DNA of 64,000 nt from Paenibacillus sp. FSL R5-0623. GTDB lineage: Bacteria; Bacillota; Bacilli; Paenibacillales; Paenibacillaceae. Where the stretch lies: positions 6,696,001 through 6,760,000 of the forward strand of contig NZ_CP150233.1 of assembly GCF_037974265.1 (NCBI RefSeq), given 5' to 3'. Below the pieces are notes generated by a model. That model made no database searches, was not told the DNA's origin, and saw only the letters and a program-made list of their open reading frames with translations. The position numbers and the translations under genes were made by a program. Positions 51,878 to 61,299 of this stretch are shown here, in pieces; position 1 is the stretch's first letter; each line of letters starts with the position of its first letter.

Positions 51878-52342
51878 ATGAAAAAATTTGATTACAGTCT
51901 CAATTATGATGAGTTGGATCTGCGCAAACATCCTGAACTGTACACCGTAGGCCGGGGTGAGCAGGGTGTTCTCATGGTTGAGCCATACAAGGGCGAGATT
52001 CTGCCACACTGGCGATTCAAAACACCAGAGATTGCGACAGAGTCATCGGAGAAAATCTATGAGCTATTTTTGGAGTATAAGAAAAAGGGGGATTTCGTGG
52101 GTATGGATATGGCTCGCAAATTTCTCCAGATGGGTTATACACGGGCCAGACGGTATACAAATCACAAAGGAGGACGCAAATACTCGAAGGAGGATGGCTC
52201 TATCTTGCCCTATCAGAATGATAAGGTGAAGGCAGAAGCCGCAGCTATATTCAAAGCCCAATGGGAGATTGCCAAGACGGATCCAGACTATGTAAAAATG
52301 AAGAAGGAGCATCGGGAAAAGTACGAGTCTGAGCAGACGTAA
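51878..52342 (+). CDS. DUF4385 family protein
   Basis: 154 residues from ATG 51878 with SD AAGGAGG; the longer frame starts inside the neighbour's control region. 'YTVGRGEQGVLMVEPYKGEI' and 'DMARKFLQMGYTRARRYTNH' are family phrases, and the C-terminal end is a charged helix (KMKKEHREKYESEQT). Eukaryotes, phages and bacteria carry this family, role unknown. The positive 'GYTRARRY...KGGRKY' patch suggests nucleic acid contact, which is inference. Confidence 0.8.
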   Translation: MKKFDYSLNYDELDLRKHPELYTVGRGEQGVLMVEPYKGEILPHWRFKTPEIATESSEKIYELFLEYKKKGDFVGMDMARKFLQMGYTRARRYTNHKGGRKYSKEDGSILPYQNDKVKAEAAAIFKAQWEIAKTDPDYVKMKKEHREKYESEQT

Positions 52343-52444
52343 GAACATTGGGTAAACAATTGACTTATGGAAACATTTGTATCAGAATCGATCTTGTTAC
52401 TGTACATTTTCAACCATTATATTGGAGAAGAGAGGCATCCGATT

Positions 52445-53752
52445 ATGACCGATTCGTTCATTCACTTAAACACAGGCCAGAATATCAGTATCAACGAATC
52501 CATCCAACTTCAGGTTACCATTCAATGTACATCATCTCCTTTTCCCTTGGATATTAGCTGCTTTATGGTGAACGAAGAGGGAAAGGTCCCATCTGACGAC
52601 TATTTTGTATTTTATAATCAGAAGACCGATCCCCATCAAAGTGTGCTTCTGCAACAGGCAGAGGAACTGAAATCCTCTTTTGTACTGGATACAAATCAAT
52701 TACGGCAGGCTCCTGTGGAAAAATGTGTGTTTACGGCTACTCTGGATGCGGGAGGCACATTCGCCGATGTTCAGGCATGTCAGACGATTGTACAAGCGGG
52801 TTCCCAGCAGATTACCTATGAGATCACGCAGGTCACTGCGGAAACAGCTCTTATTTTTATTGAAATCTATAAGTATCGTGACGGGTTCAAAGTTCGTGCG
52901 ATTGGACGAGGTTTCTTTGGTGGATTGCAGCCGCTGGCAGAGTCATTCGGTGTTGAAATTGAGAGTAACGACACCTCGGAAGCCGAACAGGTTCTTCTCA
53001 CGGCACATGCTGAAGTGGCAGCCACCTCTCCAGAAGTCTTGGTACCTGATGCTGCACCAAACACGAATCATGCGCCTCTTAACCTGACCAAGATCGATCT
53101 CCTCAAGCGTAAAGTAACCCTGTCTCTGCAAAAGAAAAAGATCGAACCTATACAGGCACGTGTTGCCGTTGTATTTGATGCATCAGGCTCCATGTACCAT
53201 CTGTATCGCAAAGGCATCGTGCAAGAAGCCTTCGAGCGTATTCTGGCGATTGCATCCGCTTTTGATGATAACGGAGAGTTGGACGTCTGGTTCTTCGCCA
53301 AAGACTTCTTGCGTGCACCTAGCGTCACCGCCAGGGATTTCGAGAATTATATTGAACGCACATATACGCTGGGTAGCAAAGGCGGTACCAATAACGAACC
53401 TCCTGTGATGCAGGATGTCATTCGCAAATATACGATCGAGGAACCCGATGTGAAGATTCCAACGTATATTATCTTTTTTAGCGATGGTGGAGTCAGTCAA
53501 AAAGGGAAAATCATGCGGCTTATTACCGAAAGTTCAACCAAAAACCTGTTCTGGCAATTCGTTGGCCTGGGACAAGCCAATTACGGTATCCTTGAGAAAC
53601 TCGATGACATGACTGGACGTTTCATCGATAATGCTGACTTTTTTGCTCTCGACGACATCTCCAAGATCAGCGATGAAGAATTGTACGATCGTCTCCTTAC
53701 TGAATTCCCAGGCTGGATAAAGGAAGCTCGGGCCAAAGGCATTTTGGCCTAA
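52445..53752 (+). CDS. TerD domain-VWA domain protein (TerF-like)
   Basis: 435 residues from ATG 52445 with SD AGAGAGG ten bases upstream; an earlier ATG at 52367 lacks one. TerD-type beta-sandwich at about residues 5-170 ('IDISCFMVNEEGKVPSDDYF'-like core 'SCFMVNEEGKVPSDDYFVF', 'ALIFIEIYKYRDGFKVRAIG'). A linker rich in Ala and Glu follows, then a von Willebrand A domain at about 238-432 with metal site DASGS at 245-249, 'GGTNNE' and 'FFSDGG'. TerD proteins bind calcium and belong to tellurite and stress-response islands; TerF-type fusions work with TerC/TerD neighbours. No other ter gene is here, so it is an orphan. Function inferred only. Confidence 0.88.
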   Translation: MTDSFIHLNTGQNISINESIQLQVTIQCTSSPFPLDISCFMVNEEGKVPSDDYFVFYNQKTDPHQSVLLQQAEELKSSFVLDTNQLRQAPVEKCVFTATLDAGGTFADVQACQTIVQAGSQQITYEITQVTAETALIFIEIYKYRDGFKVRAIGRGFFGGLQPLAESFGVEIESNDTSEAEQVLLTAHAEVAATSPEVLVPDAAPNTNHAPLNLTKIDLLKRKVTLSLQKKKIEPIQARVAVVFDASGSMYHLYRKGIVQEAFERILAIASAFDDNGELDVWFFAKDFLRAPSVTARDFENYIERTYTLGSKGGTNNEPPVMQDVIRKYTIEEPDVKIPTYIIFFSDGGVSQKGKIMRLITESSTKNLFWQFVGLGQANYGILEKLDDMTGRFIDNADFFALDDISKISDEELYDRLLTEFPGWIKEARAKGILA

Positions 53753-53774
53753 AGCTTTTACCCTATACCAATAA

Positions 53775-54590
53775 TCAGGCTTGTACTTTTTCTGCTTTAC
53801 CATCCTTGGAACGTGGACGGAGCATACTTCCTACAATTCGCAACATCAACTTGCGTGGCACGAGGCGGGTGAACTGCGCTGTCCAGTAATTACCGGCCCC
53901 CGGCACAGCATAAGGTTTGCCTGACTCGAGTGCTCTCATGGCCACCGCCACGACATGCTCGGGGGTATCACGTTTACCCACCGAGGCTTCATCAGCACCC
54001 ACTACATCAAAGAACGAAGTCTCGGTTGAACCTGGGCATAGTGCCAAAAACTGAACGCCACGCTTCCTGTTTTCTTCGTATAATGCCTCTGTAAAAGAAA
54101 GTACAAATGCCTTCGTTGCTCCATACACAGCCATATACGGATCAGGTTGAAAGGCAGCCGTCGACGAAACATTAATGACAGCACCATTTTTCTTCTGTAA
54201 CATGCCTGGCAAGAAAAGATGTGTCATGTTTGTCAAGGCGAGCACGTTCAACATAATTTCCTCCTGCTGCCTGGAACCATCCACCTGTTCAAATAATCCA
54301 TGGGTAGCAAATCCCGCATTGTTGATCAGCATATCGATGTGTATTCCCCGATTCTGACATTCCTCATATACCCTCTGAGGTGCATCGACTTGAGACAAAT
54401 CCGATACGATCACCTCAGCCCTTACTTGATATGTACGTTCTATGCGTTCTGCCAATTGATTCAGTTTGGATTCTGTTCTGGCCACCAGCACAATATTTTT
54501 ACCCTTGGAAGCCATTTCGAGTGCAAAAACTTCCCCAATACCTGAAGAAGCACCTGTAATAAGTACCCATTGATGCTGTTCCTTTATCAT
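53775..54590 (-). CDS. Short-chain dehydrogenase/reductase
   Basis: 271 residues. Rossmann TGASSGIG at 12-19, 'LINNAG', catalytic Ser in 'INVSSTAAF' and the Tyr-Lys pair in 'YGATK'. 'LCPGSTETSFFDV' follows. Member of the classical SDRs acting on an acyl or ketone substrate with NAD(P)H; the ending ('RLVPRKLMLRIVGSMLRP') is typical of the DltE/YqjQ-like branch. Divergent from a TetR regulator with paired operators between, so induced by whatever ligand the regulator senses. Its own stop is 23 bp from the TerD-VWA stop. Confidence 0.9.
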   Translation of the reverse strand: MIKEQHQWVLITGASSGIGEVFALEMASKGKNIVLVARTESKLNQLAERIERTYQVRAEVIVSDLSQVDAPQRVYEECQNRGIHIDMLINNAGFATHGLFEQVDGSRQQEEIMLNVLALTNMTHLFLPGMLQKKNGAVINVSSTAAFQPDPYMAVYGATKAFVLSFTEALYEENRKRGVQFLALCPGSTETSFFDVVGADEASVGKRDTPEHVVAVAMRALESGKPYAVPGAGNYWTAQFTRLVPRKLMLRIVGSMLRPRSKDGKAEKVQA

Positions 54591-54636
54591 CTCTCATCCA
54601 TCCTCTATATATAATTTAAACACTCGTTTTCACTAG

Positions 54637-54649
54637 GAAACATTGTTTC
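54637..54649. promoter_or_regulatory. TetR-type operator, SDR side
   Basis: GAAACA-T-TGTTTC, perfect inverted repeat 47 bp from the SDR start. Confidence 0.65.
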
Positions 54650-54788
54650 TTTATAGAATCATCGTAACCAAATTTCATGACGCTGTCAATTACATTTGAT
54701 AAATTTGAATCTAGGACGTGGTGCTTACTTACTAAATTCGGATTAAATTGACGTCATCCGGCGTAAAACAGTAGAATGACCATAAAAG

Positions 54789-54801
54789 GAAACATAGTTT
54801 C
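54789..54801. promoter_or_regulatory. TetR-type operator, regulator side
   Basis: GAAAC-ATA-GTTTC, same half-sites as the element at 54637, located 35 bp ahead of the TetR start. Confidence 0.65.
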
Positions 54802-54836
54802 TGTTCAACAACAATACGGTTACGAGGATGAAATCA

Positions 54837-55496
54837 ATGAAGGATCATAATTCGGGTTCCACGGAATCTGCACATACAGTAACGACCTTTCAGCAAGCCA
54901 GACTCCAGCACTCGGATAATCTGCGGCAAAATATTGTGCATGCTGCTGCTGCTCTACTGCAAGAGCATGGACCAGAGGCCGTCACGGTACGCCGTGTAGC
55001 TGAACGCATGGAGTGCTCCACCAAAATCATATATAACCTGTTCGGGAAAAAAGAAGGGTTAGCCAAACATCTATATTTAGAGGGATGTTCCCTTATGGCC
55101 CAGCGATTTGAAACTATACCCCAGCAGGAATCGTTCGAACAATATTTCCGTGATCTGGCCTACGTCTACTGGGACTTCGGCATTTCTCAATCCAGCTTCT
55201 ATCAGCTGATGTTTGGAGGGTCTTTTTCCGAATTCAAACCAGATGGAGAGACCTTGCAGGGAACAGCGACTGCACTGAAGCAAGTGTCTGCTTTGGTGGA
55301 GATAGCGATTGAACAGGGAATGCTTCAGGTGCAAGATCCCCTGCTTGCAGTACGAATGATCTGGGCTCCCTTACACGGTGTTATTCATCTCTATTTGGGA
55401 GGTCATATTGAGAGTGAAGAAGCTGCCAAAACCCTCTATGATCATACGTTGTCCATGGTTATACACTCCCTTGTGAGTACATCTGCAAATGGATAA
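54837..55496 (+). CDS. TetR family transcriptional regulator
   Basis: 219 residues from ATG 54837, nine bases after SD CGAGG; the ATG at 54828 touches the SD. N-terminal helix-turn-helix 'GPEAVTVRRVAERMECSTKI' with 'IYNLFGKKEGLAKHLYLEG' next, shown as core 'NLFGKKEGLAKHLY'. The C-terminal ligand domain is of the WHG type ('MIWAPLHGVIHLYLGG'). Represses, most likely, the divergent SDR gene and itself through the two GAAAC/GTTTC palindromes. Confidence 0.88.
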   Translation: MKDHNSGSTESAHTVTTFQQARLQHSDNLRQNIVHAAAALLQEHGPEAVTVRRVAERMECSTKIIYNLFGKKEGLAKHLYLEGCSLMAQRFETIPQQESFEQYFRDLAYVYWDFGISQSSFYQLMFGGSFSEFKPDGETLQGTATALKQVSALVEIAIEQGMLQVQDPLLAVRMIWAPLHGVIHLYLGGHIESEEAAKTLYDHTLSMVIHSLVSTSANG

Positions 55497-55540
55497 GCAT
55501 TAGATCTGCGCTGTTTTAGATGCTTTTAGAAGATAAACAA

Positions 55541-55587
55541 AAAGGAGCAGCCCCATTGGCGTAATACGCCTAGGGCATGCTCCTTTA
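55541..55587. terminator. Bidirectional terminator
   Basis: AAAGGAGCA (55541-55549) with TGCTCCTTT (55578-55586), between convergent genes. Confidence 0.82.
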
Positions 55588-55627
55588 TTTGGTTGACTCT
55601 ATCTAGTTCCGTAACGGTTTCAGTCGA

Positions 55628-56689
55628 TTAACGCGCCTCTTCGTTCTCAGCTTCCCAACGTGCAATTTCTTTGCGCACAATTGGAGCGACTTCTTTACCA
55701 AGCAGTTCGATCGCTCTCATGACCTCGTTGTGCGGCATGGTGCCAAGTGGGGTGTGCAACATGAAGCGTGTAATCCCAACTTCTTTGCGCAGGTTAATAA
55801 TTTTCTGAGCTACGGTATCCACATCACCTACATACAATGCACCTTCCAGGCTCCGCGCCGCATCAAATGTCGCACGGCTGTAGTGTCCCCATCCACGTTC
55901 ACGACCCAGTATGTTCATGACCGCTTGCGCTGGCGGGAAGAATTTCTCCACGGCTTCGTCTGTTGTATCGGCAATGAAGCCGTGAGAGTGAGAAGCAACG
56001 GTCAGCTTGGAAGCATCATGTCCCGCATGTGCAGCTGCTTTCTTGTACAGTTCCACCAGTGGTGCAAATTGTACCGGACGGCCACCAATAATGGCAAGCA
56101 CCAGTGGCAAACCGAGCAATCCTGCACGAACGACGGATTCCTGATTACCGCCACTGCCAATCCATACCGGAAGTTTTTCCTGAACCGGGCGCGGGTAGAT
56201 GCCCAGATTGTTAAAGGAAGGTCGGTGTTTGCCTTCCCAGGTTACTTTTTCCGAATCACGCAGTTTGAGAAGCAAATCCAGTTTCTCGTCGAATAACTCA
56301 TCGTAGTCGTTCAGATCATAGCCGAATAGTGGGAACGATTCGATAAATGATCCCCGCCCTGCCATAATCTCTGCACGTCCGTTCGAAATGCCATCTAATG
56401 TCGCAAAATCCTGATAAACCCGTACCGGATCATGCGATGATAGTACTGTTACCGCACTCGTCAAGCGAATATTCTTGGTCTGTGAAGCTGCAGCAGCCAG
56501 AATGACAGCTGGTGATGAAGCCGCATAGTCAGCACGATGATGTTCTCCCACGCCGTATACATCCAAACCCACCTGATCTGCCAAAACAATCTCTTCAACA
56601 ACATCGCGAATGCGCTGCGCATGACTGATAAGTTCTCCTGTTTTTACATCCGGGTTCGTCTCTACAAATGTACTAATTCCGATTTCCAT
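55628..56689 (-). CDS. LLM class flavin-dependent oxidoreductase
   Basis: 353 residues from ATG 56689 with SD GGGAGGAAC; a 13-codon extension runs past it. Bacterial-luciferase-like TIM barrel: 'YGVGEHHRADYAASSPAVIL', 'LTSAVTVLSSHDPVRVYQDF' and 'WIGSGGNQESV' are family phrases for the FMN and substrate loops. Members oxidise or hydroxylate small molecules with FMNH2 from a partner reductase, which is not nearby. Single gene. The substrate is not known. Confidence 0.88.
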   Translation of the reverse strand: MEIGISTFVETNPDVKTGELISHAQRIRDVVEEIVLADQVGLDVYGVGEHHRADYAASSPAVILAAAASQTKNIRLTSAVTVLSSHDPVRVYQDFATLDGISNGRAEIMAGRGSFIESFPLFGYDLNDYDELFDEKLDLLLKLRDSEKVTWEGKHRPSFNNLGIYPRPVQEKLPVWIGSGGNQESVVRAGLLGLPLVLAIIGGRPVQFAPLVELYKKAAAHAGHDASKLTVASHSHGFIADTTDEAVEKFFPPAQAVMNILGRERGWGHYSRATFDAARSLEGALYVGDVDTVAQKIINLRKEVGITRFMLHTPLGTMPHNEVMRAIELLGKEVAPIVRKEIARWEAENEEAR

Positions 56690-56830
56690 TGTCTGTTCCT
56701 CCCTGGTATGAAGCGATCCGTTGTCCATCTAACCTATTGTAAGTAGATCACCTTTTGTTATATATCTTAATATTGAACTATTTTGATGAAAAACACAAGT
56801 ACCCTCTGTTTCCAGGGGGTACTTATATGA

Positions 56831-57643
56831 TTATTTCTTCCTCCCAATGTACAGCAGGTGCGACGAGATTCCCAATATGGAAGGATCTTTGGCCGCTTCA
56901 ATCATATATTGCATGAGTTCATCATACTCGCTGCGTTCTTGCCAGTGTTGTAGCTGCTCGTCCGTGAGCATCGCTCTAAGGCTTGATGAACCAATCAAAT
57001 CGACAGTTTCGAAGTTGTGCTGTTCCATGAAGGGCGTAACGTCCTGAATATTAAAATAGTATGCTCCCGTAAATCGTCCTTGATCCTGATGATTGAATAT
57101 ACCCTTTTCCACAAAAGAACGGATTGCTGCCATGTTATCATTCGGTTTCCAGTGCTCCGGGGATTGTAACGAATTGATACTCATGCGCATTCGGCTTTGC
57201 ATGGCTACAAACACCACGCCCCCTCGCTTGGTCACACGGTACAGCTCCTGCACAGCAGCCATCCGCTCCCCTTCTGTCTGCAAATGATATAACGGCCCCA
57301 GCATGAGGGACGCATCGTACGTCTCATCAGCCATACCGGAGAGCGAAGTCGCATCGAGAACATGGAACCCATCGAATTGCTGTGTCAAACCGAACTCTTG
57401 AGCCTTTTGCCGTGCAGTATCTACGGAGGACGGTGTCAGATCAGATAAAGTGACCTGGTACCCCAGTTTCGCCAGCTCCATGGCATACTTCCCCGGCCCA
57501 GCGCCATTATCCAGAATATGACCGTTGGCAGGCAGATACTCTCTGATGTAATGCATGTTAATGATGAATTCAATTGGTTCCCGTTCCAGTCTGCCCCACT
57601 CATCAAACCCGGAATAATATTTAATAATGTGATCTCTCTTCAT
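56831..57643 (-). CDS. Class I SAM-dependent methyltransferase
   Basis: 270 residues from ATG 57643 with SD AGGTG; an upstream frame extension of 12 codons lacks one. 'RDHIIKYYSGFDEWGRLERE' opens the protein; motif I is 'HILDNGAGPGKYAMELAKLG' and the acidic pair in 'VTLSDLTPSSVDTARQK' binds ribose. 'LMLGPLYHLQTEGERMAAVQ' follows. Not close to the other two methyltransferases of this window. Possibly acts on a small molecule. Monocistronic with a terminator-rich neighbourhood. Confidence 0.85.
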   Translation of the reverse strand: MKRDHIIKYYSGFDEWGRLEREPIEFIINMHYIREYLPANGHILDNGAGPGKYAMELAKLGYQVTLSDLTPSSVDTARQKAQEFGLTQQFDGFHVLDATSLSGMADETYDASLMLGPLYHLQTEGERMAAVQELYRVTKRGGVVFVAMQSRMRMSINSLQSPEHWKPNDNMAAIRSFVEKGIFNHQDQGRFTGAYYFNIQDVTPFMEQHNFETVDLIGSSSLRAMLTDEQLQHWQERSEYDELMQYMIEAAKDPSILGISSHLLYIGRKK

Positions 57644-57740
57644 CGCTCTGACACCTGCCTTTTCTAATATGTAGACCACCTAACCATGTTCAAAATTAAA
57701 TTCCAACCAGTATATATCTACTAAATATTTCCTGTCAAAC

Positions 57741-57785
57741 AAAAAACGTTCAATTCCCATTGAATGCGGAACTGAACGTTTCTCC
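57741..57785 (-). terminator. Rho-independent terminator
   Basis: AAACGTTCA-TTCC (57744-57756) with GGAA-TGAACGTTT (57768-57781), with single bulges. It ends the PhnA-type gene on the minus strand, where seven U-like bases follow. Confidence 0.72.
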
Positions 57786-57793
57786 ATCTTATC

Positions 57794-58135
57794 TTATATC
57801 TTTTTCACAAACTCAGATTTCAGCTTCATCGCACCCAAGCTATCGATCTTGCAATCAATATCATGATCCCCATCAATTAGGCGGATATTCTTCACCTTCG
57901 TGCCCTGTTTGACCACGAGTGAGCTACCCTTAACCTTCAGATCTTTAATGACGGTAACAGTATCGCCATCACTTAGCACATTTCCGTTGGCATCGCGGAT
58001 TACTTTTGTATCCTCTGCGTTATCATTGTCTGCTTCCAAAGACCATTCATGCGCACACTCCGGGCAAACCAGCAGATTACCATCCTCGTAAGTGTACTCC
58101 GAATTACATTTCGGGCAGTTGGGCAAATTAGACAT
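57794..58135 (-). CDS. PhnA/YjdM-type zinc-ribbon protein
   Basis: 113 residues from ATG 58135 (SD GGAGAG ten bases upstream). Zinc ribbon 'LPNCPKCNSEYTYEDGNLLV' then 'CPECAHEW' gives four cysteines; the C-terminal part is the PhnA SH3-like barrel ('VIRDANGNVLSDGDTVTVIK', 'VKNIRLIDGDHDIDCKI'). Despite the name the family is not needed for phosphonate use; its function is unsettled. A longer frame start at 58216 is dismissed. Cytosolic, single gene. Confidence 0.9.
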   Translation of the reverse strand: MSNLPNCPKCNSEYTYEDGNLLVCPECAHEWSLEADNDNAEDTKVIRDANGNVLSDGDTVTVIKDLKVKGSSLVVKQGTKVKNIRLIDGDHDIDCKIDSLGAMKLKSEFVKKI

Positions 58136-58370
58136 ATGTATTATACTCTCCATTCTACGATTGGCTTTCCCGCAAGTATACGGGATTTCGGCGGTATATT
58201 CCATATGCTTGGTCACTGCATGGATGGATTTAAACCAAATTTAAGGTTCTTGCATCCCTCACTTTAAGGGTAACTACTTATGATGTAACAATTGGATACG
58301 CACTACACATACATGAATTTTATGTCTCTATGAATTGTTATTATATTTAATACCAAAGGAGTTCCTGCTC

Positions 58371-59522
58371 ATGTCCTCATATGTTTTCCCTGTGCAAACG
58401 GCTTTTTTGATCTTTGTTGTTGCAGCCATGTTCTTGCTGGTGCCGTGGTTGATCTATGGTTATCGTAAAGACGGCTTCTTCAGCTGGTCACGGTTTGGCG
58501 TCAGCTTTTCGTTTATCTTTTATATTCTGGCCGCCTATTGCCTCGTTATTCTCCCGTTTCCGACTACGCGAGATACCTGTGCGCAGCAAGCCGCTGACAC
58601 GATCTACTACAATCTGGTTCCATTCACTTTTGTCAAAGACATCATGAAAGAAACACCCATTGTATGGACCCAACCATCCAGCTATATCGGAATGATTCAG
58701 GGCAGAGCCTTCCTGCAAGTGTTGTTTAACGTCCTGCTTCTCATGCCGCTGGGTGTATATATCCGTTACTTTTTTCAAAAGAGATCATTCTGGAAGTACG
58801 CCCTGCTTGGTGGATTAGGGCTTTCCTTATTCTTCGAGATCACCCAAATCACCGGATTTTACGGATATTACAATTGTCCCTACCGCCTGTTCGATGTAGA
58901 TGATCTGTTATTGAATACTTCGGGAGCAGTCATTGGATTCTTCACAGCGCCCATCCTGCTTGCTTTATTCCCATCACGTGCAAGCATTCAGGCGAAGAGC
59001 GAACAGATTGTGGAGCAAAACCAAGTGTATACTATGCCTCAATTGCTCGCGTTAATTATTGATGGAATCATTGTTGTCTTCCTTTCGAATCTAATATCGA
59101 TCTTCACAGCGTCTGATGTGGTCAGTGATGCACTAAATACATCCATTGCTATGGTCATTGTGCTGTTCTTCATACCTTGGGTACGAAATGGGGTAACTCC
59201 AGGCTCGGCCATCTTGCGATTCCGCTATGTGGATCGTCAGACCGGCACACCTACCAGTGAATCGTTATTCAAAAGATTTGCCGCACTCTATGTTCCATGG
59301 CTGCTAGTTACGATCATTCGCTTGGTCAACGATTATGCTTTTTCAGGTCATCAGGATGTTATGCTTCAGCCTTATCAAATGTGGATCTCCCTGGGGACAT
59401 TCGGTATCTATATGTTAGTCTACGCCGTGCTCTTTGTTCATGTCTTGATCGTGCTTTTCTCCCGTGGAAAACGTTCCTTCTACTTCGATGAGGTATCCCG
59501 CACGCGGGCCTCTCGTAAATAA
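58371..59522 (+). CDS. VanZ-RDD fusion membrane protein
   Basis: 383 residues from ATG 58371 with SD AAAGGAG. The N-terminal half (about 1-205) is a VanZ-like domain with 'VLFNVLLLMPLGVYIRYFF' and 'GLSLFFEITQITGFYGYY', five or so spans; the second (about 225-370) an RDD domain with 'RFAALYVPWLL' and 'GVTPGSAILRFRYVD'. VanZ confers low teicoplanin resistance in enterococci, while many relatives are of unknown function; RDD proteins are linked to Na+/H+ and osmotic tolerance. Such fusions occur in Bacillales. Single gene with terminator. Confidence 0.87.
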   Translation: MSSYVFPVQTAFLIFVVAAMFLLVPWLIYGYRKDGFFSWSRFGVSFSFIFYILAAYCLVILPFPTTRDTCAQQAADTIYYNLVPFTFVKDIMKETPIVWTQPSSYIGMIQGRAFLQVLFNVLLLMPLGVYIRYFFQKRSFWKYALLGGLGLSLFFEITQITGFYGYYNCPYRLFDVDDLLLNTSGAVIGFFTAPILLALFPSRASIQAKSEQIVEQNQVYTMPQLLALIIDGIIVVFLSNLISIFTASDVVSDALNTSIAMVIVLFFIPWVRNGVTPGSAILRFRYVDRQTGTPTSESLFKRFAALYVPWLLVTIIRLVNDYAFSGHQDVMLQPYQMWISLGTFGIYMLVYAVLFVHVLIVLFSRGKRSFYFDEVSRTRASRK

Positions 59523-59607
59523 TGTTTGGAGTTTAACAAGGCATAATGAAGGCATAATGTCCCTCTAATTAGTGCTTACGTTCTGCTTACTATTCAGCCG
59601 GATTACC

Positions 59608-59647
59608 TAAAGAGGACGTTCATTCTCAGAATGAACATCCTCTTTTT
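59608..59647. terminator. Bidirectional terminator
   Basis: AAAGAGGA-C-GTTCATTC (59609-59625) with GAATGAAC-A-TCCTCTTT (59629-59645), followed by TTAAT. Confidence 0.85.
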
Positions 59648-59699
59648 AATTTGCTCATTGCAACTATTTAGAGTATCCATACACAATAACCAGCCTGGA

Positions 59700-61157
59700 T
59701 TATAACCCTAACAGCTCTCGCTTGGCTGAATCCGGATCATGTACAACCTCAATCTCATGGTTGAAGATTAGTGTCGCACGACCCTGCTCATATTCAGGCC
59801 AGTTCACACCTGCAACTTCAGGTTGGCCATTCTTGGCAAAGGAAATCCAGGCATCCTGTACCTTGAGGGCAAGTGCTGCCGCAGCTTCATCCGGCTCCGC
59901 ATTCATGAACTTGAGGACATGCAGTGTATTAAACACAAAGAACATTTCGATGCTGTGAATCGCTCTTTTTAACAAGGGATGTTCCGGCATCACCCAATCA
60001 AATCGATACATCCACACCGGGGCATATTTCTGTTGTGCCGCAGCATATTGCAGCGCTGACCGCCAGAAGAACATATCGGTCATGACTTGGGCTTGTCCAT
60101 CTGCCGTTTTTGGATAACTATCCGCGATGGCTACCCGGTTCTCCAGATCTGGCGTCATAAAGTCTACGCCCTGAACCATATCGATTTCTTTTGAAAAAGG
60201 TACATGTGGCTGGATGAACAGTGCACCCTCGTGCAATGTCGTACCAATCAGTACCGGAATATCCTGCGCTGAGCCTTCACTCACCGCCTGAAGCGGCACC
60301 TGTGGCAGTGTCTGGCCATCCAATACAGGTTGGAACAATAATGCCATACCTGCCCCGCTCTGCTGTTTGACCGTTTCACCGGCTGCAATAATCTGATCTA
60401 CAGGAATTGTATTTAACTTCTGCAGGTTGTTCCGGTCCACCCCAAGAATCTTTAACATCCCTTCCCTCAACGCTGAAGCTTGCTCTGCCGGCATGAACTG
60501 GGATGCACCGCTCTCCATAATGGCACGTTGGAAGAGTCCTTTGGCCGCTGGCATCGCCATCAGTGCTGCAATGCTCATGCTTCCCGCCGATTCGCCGAAC
60601 ACCGTAACTTGATCCGGATTACCACCAAAAGCAGAGATATTATGCTTCACCCACTGTAATGCCGCAACCTGATCCAGCAGACCTGCATTGGATACATATG
60701 AATCACCTAATGGAGCCATATGCAGGAAACCCAAAGGTCCTAATCGGTAGTTAATCGTCACAACGATGACGTCCCCCCGAACTGCTAACTGTGTACCATC
60801 ATACATCGGCTGGCCACCCGAACCGGACACGAAGGAACCGCCGTGAATCCATACCATGACCGGCAGTGGTGTTGCTCCTTTTTCCTTAGGTGCCCAGATG
60901 TTCAGATATAGACTATCCTCTGACTCATTCGGAATTTCTGTCTGGTCTTCTGGTTGATGGTTTCGAGGTTGTATATTCTCAGGTCCAAATTGAGTGGCCT
61001 GTCTGATTCCATCCCATGACTCGGGTTGTATCGGAGCCTGGAAACGTAATTCACCTACTGGGGGTTTCGCGTAGGGAATGCCCTTCCATACGCTTGCACC
61101 ATGCAAAAGCTCGCCTTGAACTGTACCGTACTTCGTTGCAACTTGAAGTTCTTTCAT
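59700..61157 (-). CDS. Type B carboxylesterase (PnbA-like)
   Basis: 485 residues, usual length. Alpha/beta hydrolase with 'EDSLYLNIWAP', the oxyanion loop 'WIHGGSFVSGSGG' and the nucleophile elbow 'FGESAGS' (Ser 190). The acid and base are expected in the second half, with 'TTLHEGALF' near. Relatives such as B. subtilis p-nitrobenzyl esterase hydrolyse esters of small alcohols and phenols. No signal peptide, cytosolic. Its upstream region of 279 bp contains the parS-like element. Confidence 0.9.
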   Translation of the reverse strand: MKELQVATKYGTVQGELLHGASVWKGIPYAKPPVGELRFQAPIQPESWDGIRQATQFGPENIQPRNHQPEDQTEIPNESEDSLYLNIWAPKEKGATPLPVMVWIHGGSFVSGSGGQPMYDGTQLAVRGDVIVVTINYRLGPLGFLHMAPLGDSYVSNAGLLDQVAALQWVKHNISAFGGNPDQVTVFGESAGSMSIAALMAMPAAKGLFQRAIMESGASQFMPAEQASALREGMLKILGVDRNNLQKLNTIPVDQIIAAGETVKQQSGAGMALLFQPVLDGQTLPQVPLQAVSEGSAQDIPVLIGTTLHEGALFIQPHVPFSKEIDMVQGVDFMTPDLENRVAIADSYPKTADGQAQVMTDMFFWRSALQYAAAQQKYAPVWMYRFDWVMPEHPLLKRAIHSIEMFFVFNTLHVLKFMNAEPDEAAAALALKVQDAWISFAKNGQPEVAGVNWPEYEQGRATLIFNHEIEVVHDPDSAKRELLGL

Positions 61158-61285
61158 ATGCCGCCTCTACTTCCTCTCCATGAATAGGTTAGACTAACGA
61201 TTAATAAGTTAATGTGTACTTATTTGAGTATAGTTTGTACGAACACCCATTTACAACTTTACCCAGTATTATATGCCCCTACTAC

Positions 61286-61299
61286 GTTTCACGTGGAAC
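61286..61299. promoter_or_regulatory. parS-like palindrome
   Basis: GTTTCACGTGGAAC; on the minus strand GTTCCACGTGAAAC equals the inner 14 bases of the B. subtilis parS TGTTCCACGTGAAACA. Only the outermost base on each side differs. It lies in the 279-bp space between two genes on the minus strand, not in coding sequence. Confidence 0.6.
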
